A stretch of DNA of 64,000 nucleotides from an uncultured Colwellia sp. (GTDB taxonomy: Bacteria > Pseudomonadota > Gammaproteobacteria > Enterobacterales > Alteromonadaceae): positions 1-64,000 of the forward strand of contig CAJXQM010000005.1 in NCBI GenBank assembly GCA_913058145.1. Direction: 5' to 3'. The stretch's first letter is position 1. Each line of letters begins with the position of its first letter. A program made the position numbers and the translations under genes. Positions 8,972 through 17,903 of this stretch are shown piece after piece. The notes below the pieces were generated by a model. The model did no database searches. It was not told where the DNA came from and was given only the letters and a program-made list of their open reading frames with translations.

Positions 8972-10351
8972 ATGATAAACATTACAAATTTTACACACAC
9001 CAAATTAACGATTAAAAGTTGGCAAGTACTTGAACATGATAGCTGGTGTGTTTTGGGGCGAAATGGCTCTGGAAAGCAATACATTCAACAACTGTTAACT
9101 GGAATTCTTCAACCTGAAGCCGTAGATGAGCTTACATTACCTGATGCCGATAAAGTCGGTCTGGTTTCTTTTGAAAGTCAGCAAGACATTTATGAGAATG
9201 AATTAAAAATTGATGCGAGTGATTATAAAGACGCCAATGATATAGGCACTAAAGCTAAAGATTTTTTACCCAAAGATAAACTCAATGATGTTCTGATTAG
9301 TGAGTTTGGTTTGAGCCACCGACTTGAAAGTGGTTATCGGCAGTTAAGTACAGGAGAGGGGAGAAAACTCTTAATTTTACAGGCAATATTTAATGGCGTA
9401 GAGCTGTTGGTGTGCGAAAATCCTTTTGATAGTTTAGATGAAGCCTCTTGTATAGCCTTGTCAAATGCACTAGAACGCTTATCAAAAACGGGCATTAATG
9501 TTTTATTGATGCTTAATAATCGACAAGATATTCCCGAATGGTGTAACAATATAGCCTTTATTGAACGAGGGCAGTTTGATGTGGTTGGTAAACTGGACAG
9601 TGATGAAACTAAGCGCCAACTTGATGCTTTGTTAACGCCGATGCTTGACGATATTAGCTGGCCTACTAACATGCAAGAATTATGTGACTATAAGCACCCC
9701 TATTTAGTAAAACTGTGTAAGGGTAAAGTTCAGTATAAGGGAGTAAGCGTTTTTGAAGATTTAGATGTTCACATTAAGCCATTGCAGCACACTTTGATCA
9801 CAGGCCCCAACGGCAGTGGTAAGTCGACGTTAATGCAGTTAATTACTGGGGATTGCACCCAATGTTATAGCAATGATATTCACGTTTTAGGCTATAAAAG
9901 AGGCTCGGGTGAAAGTATTTGGGAACTCAAGAAAGACATGGGTATTGTCAGTTCGGAATTACACCGACAATACAGAGTAAACGGTGATTTATTAACGGTA
10001 GTGCTTTCTGGTTATTATGACTCTATTGGTCTTTATCAACAACCTGAACATCATCAAATAGACATTGCCCGACAGTGGTTAGACAAAATAGGTTTATTAG
10101 CGCATCAACACAGCTCTTTTCGAAGTTTAAGTTATGGAGAACAACGATTAGCTCTAATCGCTAGAGCTTTAGTTAAATCGCCTTATTTATTAATTTTAGA
10201 TGAACCGACACAAGGGTTAGATGAACTTAATCGACATAGAGTACTTAACTTCTTAGAACACCTAGCCGAGCAAAAACACAGTACCATGCTATTAGTTAGT
10301 CATCGTAAAGATGAGTACCTGTCAATATTTAAGCAGCATATAAAACTGTAA
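8972..10351 (+). CDS. modF: ModF/PhrA-like protein with two ABC ATPase domains, first domain degenerate
   Basis: 459 soluble residues with two ABC domains and no membrane segment, matching the length and order of E. coli ModF, a molybdate-linked ATPase of unknown precise role. The second domain is intact: GPNGSGKST (278-286), LSYGEQRLALIARAL and LLILDEPTQGLD. It also has the ModF-typical GYKRGSGESIWELKK and SGYYDSIGLYQQ. The first domain is altered at catalytic positions: Walker A is GRNGSGKQ (29-36; Ser/Thr replaced by Gln) and Walker B is LLVCENPFDSLD (145-156; DE replaced by EN), while LSTGE (125-129) is kept. It therefore probably binds but does not hydrolyse ATP at that site. It sits far from modABC. 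Confidence 0.85.
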   Translation: MINITNFTHTKLTIKSWQVLEHDSWCVLGRNGSGKQYIQQLLTGILQPEAVDELTLPDADKVGLVSFESQQDIYENELKIDASDYKDANDIGTKAKDFLPKDKLNDVLISEFGLSHRLESGYRQLSTGEGRKLLILQAIFNGVELLVCENPFDSLDEASCIALSNALERLSKTGINVLLMLNNRQDIPEWCNNIAFIERGQFDVVGKLDSDETKRQLDALLTPMLDDISWPTNMQELCDYKHPYLVKLCKGKVQYKGVSVFEDLDVHIKPLQHTLITGPNGSGKSTLMQLITGDCTQCYSNDIHVLGYKRGSGESIWELKKDMGIVSSELHRQYRVNGDLLTVVLSGYYDSIGLYQQPEHHQIDIARQWLDKIGLLAHQHSSFRSLSYGEQRLALIARALVKSPYLLILDEPTQGLDELNRHRVLNFLEHLAEQKHSTMLLVSHRKDEYLSIFKQHIKL

Positions 10352-10364
10352 GGAGGTTTTTATA

Positions 10365-10472
10365 ATGCTACCGTTCATAACGCTACGGTATATAAAATTA
10401 CAGCTGTTTTGGGTGCCGTCAGGTATTTATTCTATTTGGGGCGATTTTTTACTTCTTCATAATGCTTCATAA
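10365..10472 (+). CDS. Possible 35-residue peptide with a strong ribosome site
   Basis: Immediately after the modF stop, AAGGAGG stands eight bases before an ATG that opens [20 protein letters not shown]. The frame closes after 35 codons and its 3' half runs antisense through the end of the pgi remnant. It may be the amputated 5' end of a gene lost in the rearrangement that destroyed pgi. No family is recognised. Confidence 0.25.
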   Translation: MLPFITLRYIKLQLFWVPSGIYSIWGDFLLLHNAS

Positions 10473-10665
10473 GGTTCCATGTAGAACTATCATGAGCTTG
10501 ATCGATCGAGTTATTATTAAGCTCCTTTTCAATTCTACTGGCTAACCCTTTGCCAAGCTCTACGCCCCATTGATCAAAAGAACATATTTGTAACAGTATG
10601 CCTTGAACAAATATTTTATGCTCGTATATCGAAATTAAACTACCGAACGTAATTAACTGTAAGTT
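10432..10665 (-). pseudogene. pgi: C-terminal remnant of glucose-6-phosphate isomerase
   Basis: The minus strand is open for 77 codons without a start and reads [17 protein letters not shown], then [20 protein letters not shown], then [17 protein letters not shown]. These are the last three conserved blocks of Pgi in order (E. coli has [22 protein letters not shown] and HDSSTNGLI). About 470 residues are missing; a stop and a terminator hairpin precede the fragment. It is therefore a 3' remnant, and a working pgi must lie elsewhere if the cell has one. Confidence 0.88.
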
Positions 10666-10675
10666 TTAGGCTAAA

Positions 10676-10704
10676 GAAAACCTCGTAAGCAGACGCTTAC
10701 GGGG
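10676..10704 (-). terminator. Terminator of the 63-residue protein gene
   Basis: Arms CCTCGTAAGC and GCTTACGGGG (one mismatch) around AGAC, 30-odd bases beyond the stop. Read on the minus strand it is followed by TTTTCTTT. It lies immediately upstream of the pgi remnant. Confidence 0.75.
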
Positions 10705-10735
10705 TTGAGATATTAAATACATTTAGTCAATTAGC

Positions 10736-10927
10736 TTAATAATAAGTATCTTCTGTGTTGTGTGCTTGAGGATCTTCTATGATCTCGTTGAACTCTACTT
10801 CAATACTATTATTGTTACAGGTATCTGCTAAATAGATTCTACGAGTTGAACCATCAATCCAAGTCACGGTACCGCTGCCTTTTTTACTACCACATTTCAT
10901 ACCAATATGAATATCGTTAAATTCCAT
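10736..10927 (-). CDS. Small hypothetical protein, 63 residues
   Basis: The start MEFNDIHIGMKCGSK is chosen because TAGGAGGAGCT stands directly in front of this ATG; a longer frame beginning MRLILI would place that site inside the coding region. The product is acidic at its C-terminus (EVEFNEIIEDPQ), has two cysteines, and reads as a small beta-rich domain (GMKCGSKKGSGTVTWIDG followed by RRIYLAD). I do not recognise the family. It has its own promoter space and terminator, so it is probably expressed alone. No function is proposed. Confidence 0.7.
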   Translation of the reverse strand: MEFNDIHIGMKCGSKKGSGTVTWIDGSTRRIYLADTCNNNSIEVEFNEIIEDPQAHNTEDTYY

Positions 10928-11082
10928 AGCTCCTCCTATTATTATCAATATTAGACGCAATAAATTAGAGTACTCACTATAAACTTAGTTCACTTTAGTT
11001 TGTTTTTTGTTCAGTTGTAAACAGATGTAACAGAAAAAACATCAACCATTGCTGTTGATTTACATAGAGTTATTTGTCGTCC

Positions 11083-12324
11083 TTACGGTAAATATACGGT
11101 GCCAAGTGTGCAACTTTTACTAGCCCCTGTAACTGCGGGCATACTACTTAATAATTTTTTATCATAAGCAAATGCTAACCAAGCAAAAGCCACTGCTTCT
11201 AATTGATCGCCATCGATACCTTTTTGATTAGTAAGCAATAGTTCGTATTTATTCTCTTCTGATTGTGACTCTGATTGTAATTGTTGGTTTATTTGGCTTT
11301 TTAATGTGTGGTTGTGAGCGCCACCACCACAAAGGTAAACCTTAGTGATGTTTGTATTATTAGTACTGAGCTGTTTAATTGCATTGACTATGGTTATTGC
11401 GGTAAATGCGGTGAGTGTGGCTTGCACGTCTTGATTGGAAATGGGCTTAATATTACCGAGTTGTTTTTTTAACCATGATAAATGAAAGTATTCTCGACCG
11501 GTACTTTTAGGTGGTGTCAGCTGAAAATAATTATCAGATAATAATTGTCTTAATAAATTATTATCTATTTTCCCTACAGCGGCCCAATCACCATTTTTAT
11601 CATAGTTAGTCTTGCTATCGGGGTTGTGCAACTGGAACCAATCATCCATTAACGCATTACCTGTTCCCGTATCATAGCCAATAACATCTAACTTATTCGT
11701 AGCAGGCAGAAAAGTGAGATTGGCAATACCGCCAATGTTAACCACAAAAACATCACTGCTGTTATGTATTGAGTTTTCAGCACTATCACTATCACTATCG
11801 CAACTTTCACTGAAAATAGTTTGATGAAAGGCTGGTACTAAGGGAGCACCCTGGCCACCCAGTGCCATATCTTTACGCCGAAATTGACCAATAACGCGTA
11901 TGTTGGTTAAGGTTGCTAACGTTTGACAGCAACCAATTTGTAAGGTGAAAGGCTGTTTAGCTCGCGGTCGGTGACGAATCGTTTGGCCGTGACTGCCGAT
12001 GGCAATGATATCATCACCGTTTAATTGCTCTTGGACTAAAAAGGCATTAATGGCATTCGCAAAAAGTTTTGCTAGTTCTACATCTAGTTCAAAAGCGCGA
12101 TCTATTTCATTATTATTAGGATTGTTATTATCAGCGCAATACAAAGCGGTAATTTTATCGGCAGTTTGCTCACTATAAGCTTGATAATAACTGGCATGAT
12201 GTTCAAGTTTATTATTTTCATCGAAAGTCACTAAGGCTAAATCTAACCCATCGGCACTAGTACCAGACATTAAACCAAGGTAATAGTTGTTTTTCTTTGC
12301 CGAATTTATTTGCATAATACTCAT
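11083..12324 (-). CDS. anmK: Anhydro-N-acetylmuramic acid kinase
   Basis: Cytosolic murein-recycling enzyme that opens the anhydro ring of 1,6-anhydro-MurNAc while phosphorylating it, giving MurNAc-6-phosphate. Visible family motifs are GLMSGTSADGLDLA at the N-terminus, IGSHGQTIRHRP, FVVNIGGIANLTFLP, DTGTGNALMDDW and VYLCGGGAHN. About 413 residues, slightly longer than E. coli AnmK because of an acidic serine-rich insert (ESCDSDSDSAENS). The frame also has a GTG three bases upstream of the chosen ATG; neither has a clear ribosome site. It follows the M23 gene with almost no gap, so the two are an operon. Confidence 0.94.
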   Translation of the reverse strand: MSIMQINSAKKNNYYLGLMSGTSADGLDLALVTFDENNKLEHHASYYQAYSEQTADKITALYCADNNNPNNNEIDRAFELDVELAKLFANAINAFLVQEQLNGDDIIAIGSHGQTIRHRPRAKQPFTLQIGCCQTLATLTNIRVIGQFRRKDMALGGQGAPLVPAFHQTIFSESCDSDSDSAENSIHNSSDVFVVNIGGIANLTFLPATNKLDVIGYDTGTGNALMDDWFQLHNPDSKTNYDKNGDWAAVGKIDNNLLRQLLSDNYFQLTPPKSTGREYFHLSWLKKQLGNIKPISNQDVQATLTAFTAITIVNAIKQLSTNNTNITKVYLCGGGAHNHTLKSQINQQLQSESQSEENKYELLLTNQKGIDGDQLEAVAFAWLAFAYDKKLLSSMPAVTGASKSCTLGTVYLP

Positions 12325-12328
12325 CACT

Positions 12329-13786
12329 TTATTGTGTATATTCTACTTTCGATATTGTAGCAAGCATGGAATATTTAGAGCCTAGCAAGGCTTCCATACG
12401 TTTTTTAGAGAGTGCTGTAAATTTAGTTTTATATTTTTTGGCTATCGGTTTAGCGTCAGGAAGTTTTACCGTTCTGGGGTTACGATGTACGCCATTAAGG
12501 AGAAATTCATAATGTAAGTGTGGCCCTGCGGCTAAGCCGGTTGCTCCTACTTTACCAATGAGTTGCCCTTGCTTTACCCGTTGACCTTTTTTGACTACGC
12601 GTTTTGAAAAATGTAAGTATTTTGTCACTATGCCATTGCCATGCTGAATAAAAACATAGTTACCATTGTATTTGTTATAGGTTGAGTGAGTGACTTTACC
12701 ATCACCTGCAGCGACTACCGGTGTGCCGGTTTTGGCTGCATAATCTATACCTCGATGTGCCTTCCAACGCTTTTGCACCGGATGAAAGCGCCTTTTCTTA
12801 AAACTAGAACTGATATATTTAAAATTTACTGGTGCACGTAAAAAGGCTTTACGCATGCTTTTACCATCGGGAGTATAGTATTCGTCATCAGTAAAGCGTA
12901 CAGCTTGAAAAGGCACGTCTTGATTAATAAACTCTGCTGCAAGAATATTACCTGCCCCTATATATTCTCCTTCAACATATTCTTTTTCATAAATCATATG
13001 AAAACTATCACCAGTGCGGAGATCTAAAGCAAAATCAATGTCCCAACCAAAAATATTAGCAAAATTGATAATTTGCGCGTCAGTTAACCCCGCAATAGTT
13101 CCTGCATTCCAAAAACTTGAACTAATAGTACCATGAGCGAAAGCTTGACGAATTTCGACCGTTTTAGATTCTTTATGTGATTGAAATTTATCACCAACGA
13201 GGTTGATATATAAGGTATCTATTTTTGATAATGGGTATTCTAACGCGGTCACTCTATTTTTGTCATTACGCGCTATGCGCAACGTATCTCCTACATTGAT
13301 TTTCATTAGTAATTTACTGTCTTTACCTTGAGCAGTACTTACCGCGTAAGTTTCTTGCGCACTAAAACCTAAGCGTTTGAATATTCTTGCTATTGAATCG
13401 CCACTGCGTACTTTTGCTGTTTGCCAAGAAATATTATTTTGTTGTTGTGAATTAACCGTGCTCACTATAGCGCTTGGAGAGGATCCCTCACGTATAACCG
13501 TATCTTTAATCGATGGGATTTTTATCGTGCTATCAGTGATTGAAGTGCTGGCTTGTTGAGGCATGGCAACTTGGTAGCGCTTACCTAATGCGAAGCCCTT
13601 ATTACTGGCATCTTGTGTGGTTAGTTCTTGCTCGGTTGGTAATATCATCAACAGCAATAGAAATACACTGATTGATACAATGAACAAGCGATGTTTTTTG
13701 GGAAGGCGCAGAAACATGTCGCGAAAACTCAGCAGTATTCCCTGCAGGCTTTTTAATTGACGTTGTATTATTTGTTGTTTATTCAC
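12329..13786 (-). CDS. M23-family murein endopeptidase (MepM/YebA-like, OapA and LysM-like domains)
   Basis: 485 residues. After a cytoplasmic tail, one hydrophobic segment (LFIVSISVFLLLLMILP, about 50-66) anchors it, placing the rest in the periplasm. A LysM/OapA-like region (about 125-170, VRSGDSIARIFKRLGFS) precedes a C-terminal LytM peptidase with HRGIDYAAKTGTPV and HLHYEF, the zinc ligands of active M23 enzymes. This predicts cleavage of D-Ala-mDAP cross-links. The GTG start has no obvious ribosome site. The coupling to anmK joins wall opening with recycling of the released sugar. It is divergent from tyrS. Confidence 0.88.
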   Translation of the reverse strand: MNKQQIIQRQLKSLQGILLSFRDMFLRLPKKHRLFIVSISVFLLLLMILPTEQELTTQDASNKGFALGKRYQVAMPQQASTSITDSTIKIPSIKDTVIREGSSPSAIVSTVNSQQQNNISWQTAKVRSGDSIARIFKRLGFSAQETYAVSTAQGKDSKLLMKINVGDTLRIARNDKNRVTALEYPLSKIDTLYINLVGDKFQSHKESKTVEIRQAFAHGTISSSFWNAGTIAGLTDAQIINFANIFGWDIDFALDLRTGDSFHMIYEKEYVEGEYIGAGNILAAEFINQDVPFQAVRFTDDEYYTPDGKSMRKAFLRAPVNFKYISSSFKKRRFHPVQKRWKAHRGIDYAAKTGTPVVAAGDGKVTHSTYNKYNGNYVFIQHGNGIVTKYLHFSKRVVKKGQRVKQGQLIGKVGATGLAAGPHLHYEFLLNGVHRNPRTVKLPDAKPIAKKYKTKFTALSKKRMEALLGSKYSMLATISKVEYTQ

Positions 13787-13974
13787 GGAGATTTTTGTTT
13801 GTTAGATGGTAACTGACATACGATAACTGTCGCTAATTAAGCTGCACTATATCAAATTTTTTATAAAAGATTTATAAAAATAAGCTCACAATGGCTTTTA
13901 TTCTTTTATGTCGTGAATAAAGTGAGTAGAATTCGGCTATTGAAATGAATATTACCTAGGCTATGGAGCTAAAG

Positions 13975-15174
13975 ATGACCGATGTTAGTCAAGCGTTTGC
14001 AGAGTTAAAACGCGGTGCGGAAGAAATATTAGTAGAAGATGAGCTGCTAGCGAAATTAAAAACAGGTAAACCATTAAAAATCAAAGCGGGCTTTGACCCA
14101 ACAGCGCCGGACCTACATCTAGGTCACACCGTATTAATTAACAAATTACGTCAGTTTCAGTTGCAAGGTCACGAAGTTATCTTTTTAATTGGTGATTTTA
14201 CGGGCATGATTGGTGATCCAACCGGTAAAAATGTTACACGTAAGGCACTTACTAAAGAAGATGTTTTAGCCAATGCTGAAACGTATAAAGAGCAAGTATT
14301 TAAAATTTTAGATCCAGCAAAAACAACGGTTGCCTTTAACTCTACGTGGATGGACAAATTAGGTGCTGCGGGTATGTTACAGCTTGCTTCTCGTCAAACT
14401 GTTGCTCGCATGATGGAACGTGATGACTTTAAAAAACGTTATGCTAACGGCCAGGCCATCGCGATTCATGAATTTATGTATCCATTAGTACAAGGTTGGG
14501 ATTCTGTCGCGCTTGAAGCTGATGTAGAGTTGGGTGGTACCGATCAAAAGTTTAATTTACTAATGGGACGTGAATTACAAAAAAGTGAAGGACAACGCCC
14601 ACAAACCGTACTGATGATGCCATTGCTTGAAGGCTTAGACGGTGTACAGAAAATGTCGAAATCTTTAGGTAACTATATTGGTATTACGGATAGCCCTTCC
14701 GATATGTTTGGTAAAATCATGTCGATTTCTGATGTATTAATGTGGCGTTATTACGAACTACTTAGCTTTAAACCTTTGGCAGAAATTGAAGGGTATAAAA
14801 CTGAGATTGAGCAAGGTAAAAATCCACGTGATGTGAAAATCGATTTAGCAAAAGAACTTATTACGCGTTTTCATGATGAAGCTGCTGCACAAGCCGCGCA
14901 TGATGAATTTATTAATCGCTTTCAAAAAGGTGCTATGCCTGATGAAATGCCAGAATTTGAGCTAATCCCAGAAGGGGGTGAAATAGCCATTGCTAACTTA
15001 TTAAAAGAAGCGAGTTTAGTTAGTAGCACTTCAGATGCATACCGCATGATCAAACAAGGCGCAGCCAAAATTGATGGTGAAAAAATAACAGACAAAGGTT
15101 TAACACTCACTCGTGGGAGTAAAGCCGTATATCAGGTAGGTAAACGCAAATTTGCTCGCGTTAGTGTTAACTAA
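13975..15174 (+). CDS. tyrS: Tyrosyl-tRNA synthetase
   Basis: Charges tRNA-Tyr. The HIGH motif is HLGH (48-51) after [11 protein letters not shown], and the KMSKS motif is intact in [14 protein letters not shown] (about 226). A C-terminal S4-like RNA-binding domain is seen ([17 protein letters not shown]). 399 residues. The ATG at 13975 is preferred over one four codons upstream because GGAG lies six bases before it. It ends in its own terminator. Confidence 0.96.
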   Translation: MTDVSQAFAELKRGAEEILVEDELLAKLKTGKPLKIKAGFDPTAPDLHLGHTVLINKLRQFQLQGHEVIFLIGDFTGMIGDPTGKNVTRKALTKEDVLANAETYKEQVFKILDPAKTTVAFNSTWMDKLGAAGMLQLASRQTVARMMERDDFKKRYANGQAIAIHEFMYPLVQGWDSVALEADVELGGTDQKFNLLMGRELQKSEGQRPQTVLMMPLLEGLDGVQKMSKSLGNYIGITDSPSDMFGKIMSISDVLMWRYYELLSFKPLAEIEGYKTEIEQGKNPRDVKIDLAKELITRFHDEAAAQAAHDEFINRFQKGAMPDEMPEFELIPEGGEIAIANLLKEASLVSSTSDAYRMIKQGAAKIDGEKITDKGLTLTRGSKAVYQVGKRKFARVSVN

Positions 15175-15267
15175 TCGATAAATGACCTGAAGAAAACTTA
15201 ATAAATTAATTAATGTTGATTTTGGTTATGTATTGAATGATTTTTCAATAGTATTCATTTCTATTTA

Positions 15268-15301
15268 ATAGGTTACAACAGCGGTTGTAGCCTATTTTTT
15301 T
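15268..15301 (+). terminator. tyrS terminator
   Basis: ATAGGTTACAAC and GTTGTAGCCTAT (12 bp with one G-U) around loop AGCG, followed by seven T. It lies 93 bases after the tyrS stop. Confidence 0.85.
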
Positions 15302-15490
15302 GTCTGCATAACAGTGCAATCTCATAAGCTAAAAGAAACTATCTCATGATAACGCATATACTTGTGACATTAAATTCTTGGTTTGGTGTCATGGTGAACT
15401 ATACCCATTAAAAGTCTATTGAAAAAGGTGTTTAGCTTACTAGGCCCTAGTTGCATGTTGTTAAGTGGTCAACGCCTATTAGTTAACTTT
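15302..15490. other. Spacer between tyrS and the nos promoter
   Basis: About 190 bases without a gene. No trace of nosZ or nosR coding sequence could be recognised in it. Confidence 0.4.
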
Positions 15491-15531
15491 TTATTTCAGA
15501 TCAATAGATAAATCGTTTAAAATGTTATGCT
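15491..15531 (+). promoter_or_regulatory. FNR-like box and -10 element of the nosDFYL promoter
   Basis: TTATT-TCAG-ATCAA (15491-15504) is one base from the FNR/ANR consensus TTGAT-N4-ATCAA. A -10-like TATGCT is at 15526-15531, its centre 31 bases downstream, the spacing of class II FNR promoters with the box at -41.5. The predicted start near 15538 leaves a leader of about 27 bases before nosD. The match is by eye and has not been tested. Confidence 0.55.
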
Positions 15532-15564
15532 GTCATCATATTAAAACTCAGTGATGAATTCTCC

Positions 15565-16941
15565 TTGTTACTCACGAATAAAAAACTACCTTTGCTCTTA
15601 ATACTACTCGTTTTTATGTGTAGTGCCAGTCAATATCTATCTGCTGAAGAATTTACGGTAGTGGCTACTGATAATCTGCAAAAATTCCTTGATGCTAGTC
15701 AAGATGGCGATACTCTTACGCTAACACCAGGTCAATACTTTGGTAACTTTGTTATTACCAAACAAATTACGTTACGTGGTGAAAAAGGTAGCATAATTGA
15801 TGCTCAGGGGAACGGACACGCACTTGTCCTAAAAAACACACATATTACTATTGATAACCTAACTATTGTTAATTGGGGGGATGACCTCACTGAGCAAAAT
15901 TCAGGTATTTACTCTCATGAAAAAGTGGCTAATAAAAAAGCTGATGGTTTAGTTATTTCAAATAACACCTTATCAGGAGATGGTTTTGGTATCTGGTTAA
16001 ATCAGGTTACCAATGCCAAAGTTTTCAATAATACCGTCGAAGGAAACCTAATATTGCGTTCTGCGGATAGAGGCAATGGTATTCAAATAGCGAACGTAAC
16101 ACATAGTCATGTTTTTAATAATGAAACCCATAAAACGCGTGATGGTATTTATGTTATTTCTAGTCAAAATAATCTGATAGAAGAAAATACCATGCATCAT
16201 TTACGCTATGGTATTCACTATATGTATTCATATGATAATACAGTGAAAAACAATATCGCCTACAGCACTAGGGCCGGTTATGCATTAATGAGTTCGAGGC
16301 GATTAACCATCACAGGTAATAAAACGACTGACAGTGAAGATTATGGATTTTTATTGAATTTTATTACGCAATCAACCTTTACCAATAATCATGTTAAAAA
16401 TGTATGGACTAAACCAGAAAATAAGGTGTTAGGTCGTGATGGCAAAGGTTTATTTGTTTATAATTCTGGTTATAACACATTAGAAAATAATATTATTGAT
16501 ACTGCCGAAATAGGTATTCATTTAACCGCAGGCTCAGAAAATATAAAAATTTTTGGTAATAGTTTTATTAATAACCCAACGCAAGTGAAGTATGTTTCAA
16601 ATAAAAAACAAGAGTGGAGCAAGGATGGACGCGGTAATTACTGGAGTAACTATCTCGGTTGGGATATGAATAATGACGGTATTGGTGATGCTATTTTTGA
16701 ACCCAATGATGGGATTGATAAATTAGTGTGGCAGTACCCTGAAATGAAAATGATCATGGATAGCCCTGCTATTTTAATTTTACGTTGGGTGCAAAAACAG
16801 TTTCCGGTATTAAAGCCGCCAGGTGTTAAAGATAGCTACCCGTTAATGGTACCTCACTTTGCTCAAGATAATACAAATGCGAAAACAGTATCGTTAGCTA
16901 GTCACCTAAAGATGGCGTCTTTACAGGAAGAAAAATTATGA
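15565..16941 (+). CDS. nosD: NosD, periplasmic copper-site maturation protein of nitrous oxide reductase
   Basis: 458 residues with a signal peptide (LPLLLILLVFMCSASQYLSA, cleavage near 27) and a long right-handed beta-helix of CASH/PbH1 repeats (many N-N-T and G-I-x-I rungs from about 60 to 340). Short RG-Y-MYS-type segments such as RYGIHYMYSYDN are typical of NosD. It is needed with NosFY to assemble the Cu-Z cluster of NosZ. The start is TTG; no ATG or GTG is in frame near the signal peptide and no good ribosome site is seen. The stop overlaps nosF by four bases. Confidence 0.93.
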   Translation: MLLTNKKLPLLLILLVFMCSASQYLSAEEFTVVATDNLQKFLDASQDGDTLTLTPGQYFGNFVITKQITLRGEKGSIIDAQGNGHALVLKNTHITIDNLTIVNWGDDLTEQNSGIYSHEKVANKKADGLVISNNTLSGDGFGIWLNQVTNAKVFNNTVEGNLILRSADRGNGIQIANVTHSHVFNNETHKTRDGIYVISSQNNLIEENTMHHLRYGIHYMYSYDNTVKNNIAYSTRAGYALMSSRRLTITGNKTTDSEDYGFLLNFITQSTFTNNHVKNVWTKPENKVLGRDGKGLFVYNSGYNTLENNIIDTAEIGIHLTAGSENIKIFGNSFINNPTQVKYVSNKKQEWSKDGRGNYWSNYLGWDMNNDGIGDAIFEPNDGIDKLVWQYPEMKMIMDSPAILILRWVQKQFPVLKPPGVKDSYPLMVPHFAQDNTNAKTVSLASHLKMASLQEEKL

Positions 16942-17903
16942 ATACCCCATTAGTCTCATTAGTTGAGGCAGGTAAAACTTATGGTCAATTAGATGTATTA
17001 AGTTCTATGACTATGTCGTTAAATGAAGGCGAAGTGCTCGGTTTGTTTGGTCATAATGGTGCAGGAAAAACCACCATGATGAAGCTAATACTTGGTGTTA
17101 TTTCACCAAGTAAAGGCCGTGTGACAGTAATGGGAATGGCTCCTGACTCAAAAGAAGCGTGGCATTGCCGCAGTAAAGTAGGGTATTTACCTGAAAATGT
17201 GAGTTTTTATGAACAGTTAACGGGCTTAGAAGTACTTACTTATTTTGTAAAGTTAAAAGGATTCTCGAATAAAGACTGTAAAAGGAAGGCAATAGATTTA
17301 TTAGAGCAAGTAGGCATAACCTACGCGATGAAACGGCAAGTAAAAACTTATTCAAAAGGTATGCGTCAGCGCCTTGGTTTAGCACAAGCTTTTATTGGCG
17401 AGCCAAAATTATTACTACTTGATGAACCAACAGTAGGACTTGATCCTATTGCGACACGTGATTTTTATAAAACGGTTGACCAGCTTAAATCAAATGGCTC
17501 AAGTGTTATTTTATGCTCTCATGTATTGCCCGGAGTAGAGCAACACATTGACCGAGCAATGATTTTATCTTCTGGAAAATTATTAGCAATGGGAACATTG
17601 AGCGAATTACGCGCACAAGCGGCTTTACCGGTTGTTATTAAACCTATTTCCTTCAAAAAAGGAGGCTTAAATGATGCTGTTGCGCAAGATGCAAAATTAA
17701 AGCACTTTGTGAGCGGTTCTTGTCAAAATACCTTGATGGTACCAGAGCAAGAAAAATTGGCGGTATTAAAACAACTTCTAAGCCTAGAAGAACTTGACGA
17801 TGTTCATGTTGAGTCAGCGAACTTAGAACAAGTGTATCAACATTTTCTTGAGAAGTATGAGCGCAATTTTCAGCAAAAAATTCAAGGAGGGCAGTACTCA
17901 TGA
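16938..17903 (+). CDS. nosF: NosF, ABC transporter ATPase for nitrous oxide reductase maturation
   Basis: 321-residue ATPase with Walker A GHNGAGKTT (38-46), signature YSKGMRQRLGLAQA, and Walker B LLLLDEPTVGLD. All catalytic positions are intact. Together with the membrane protein NosY it exports or handles a sulfur species needed by NosD for Cu-Z assembly. AGGAAG lies ten bases before the ATG. It overlaps nosD at its start and nosY at its end by four bases each, indicating translational coupling. Confidence 0.93.
   Translation: MNTPLVSLVEAGKTYGQLDVLSSMTMSLNEGEVLGLFGHNGAGKTTMMKLILGVISPSKGRVTVMGMAPDSKEAWHCRSKVGYLPENVSFYEQLTGLEVLTYFVKLKGFSNKDCKRKAIDLLEQVGITYAMKRQVKTYSKGMRQRLGLAQAFIGEPKLLLLDEPTVGLDPIATRDFYKTVDQLKSNGSSVILCSHVLPGVEQHIDRAMILSSGKLLAMGTLSELRAQAALPVVIKPISFKKGGLNDAVAQDAKLKHFVSGSCQNTLMVPEQEKLAVLKQLLSLEELDDVHVESANLEQVYQHFLEKYERNFQQKIQGGQYS

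Noticed and set aside
8972-9672. Possibility that the first ABC domain of ModF is the product of a frameshift or decay
   Set aside because: The frame is continuous, the signature motif and overall spacing are intact, and only specific catalytic residues differ.
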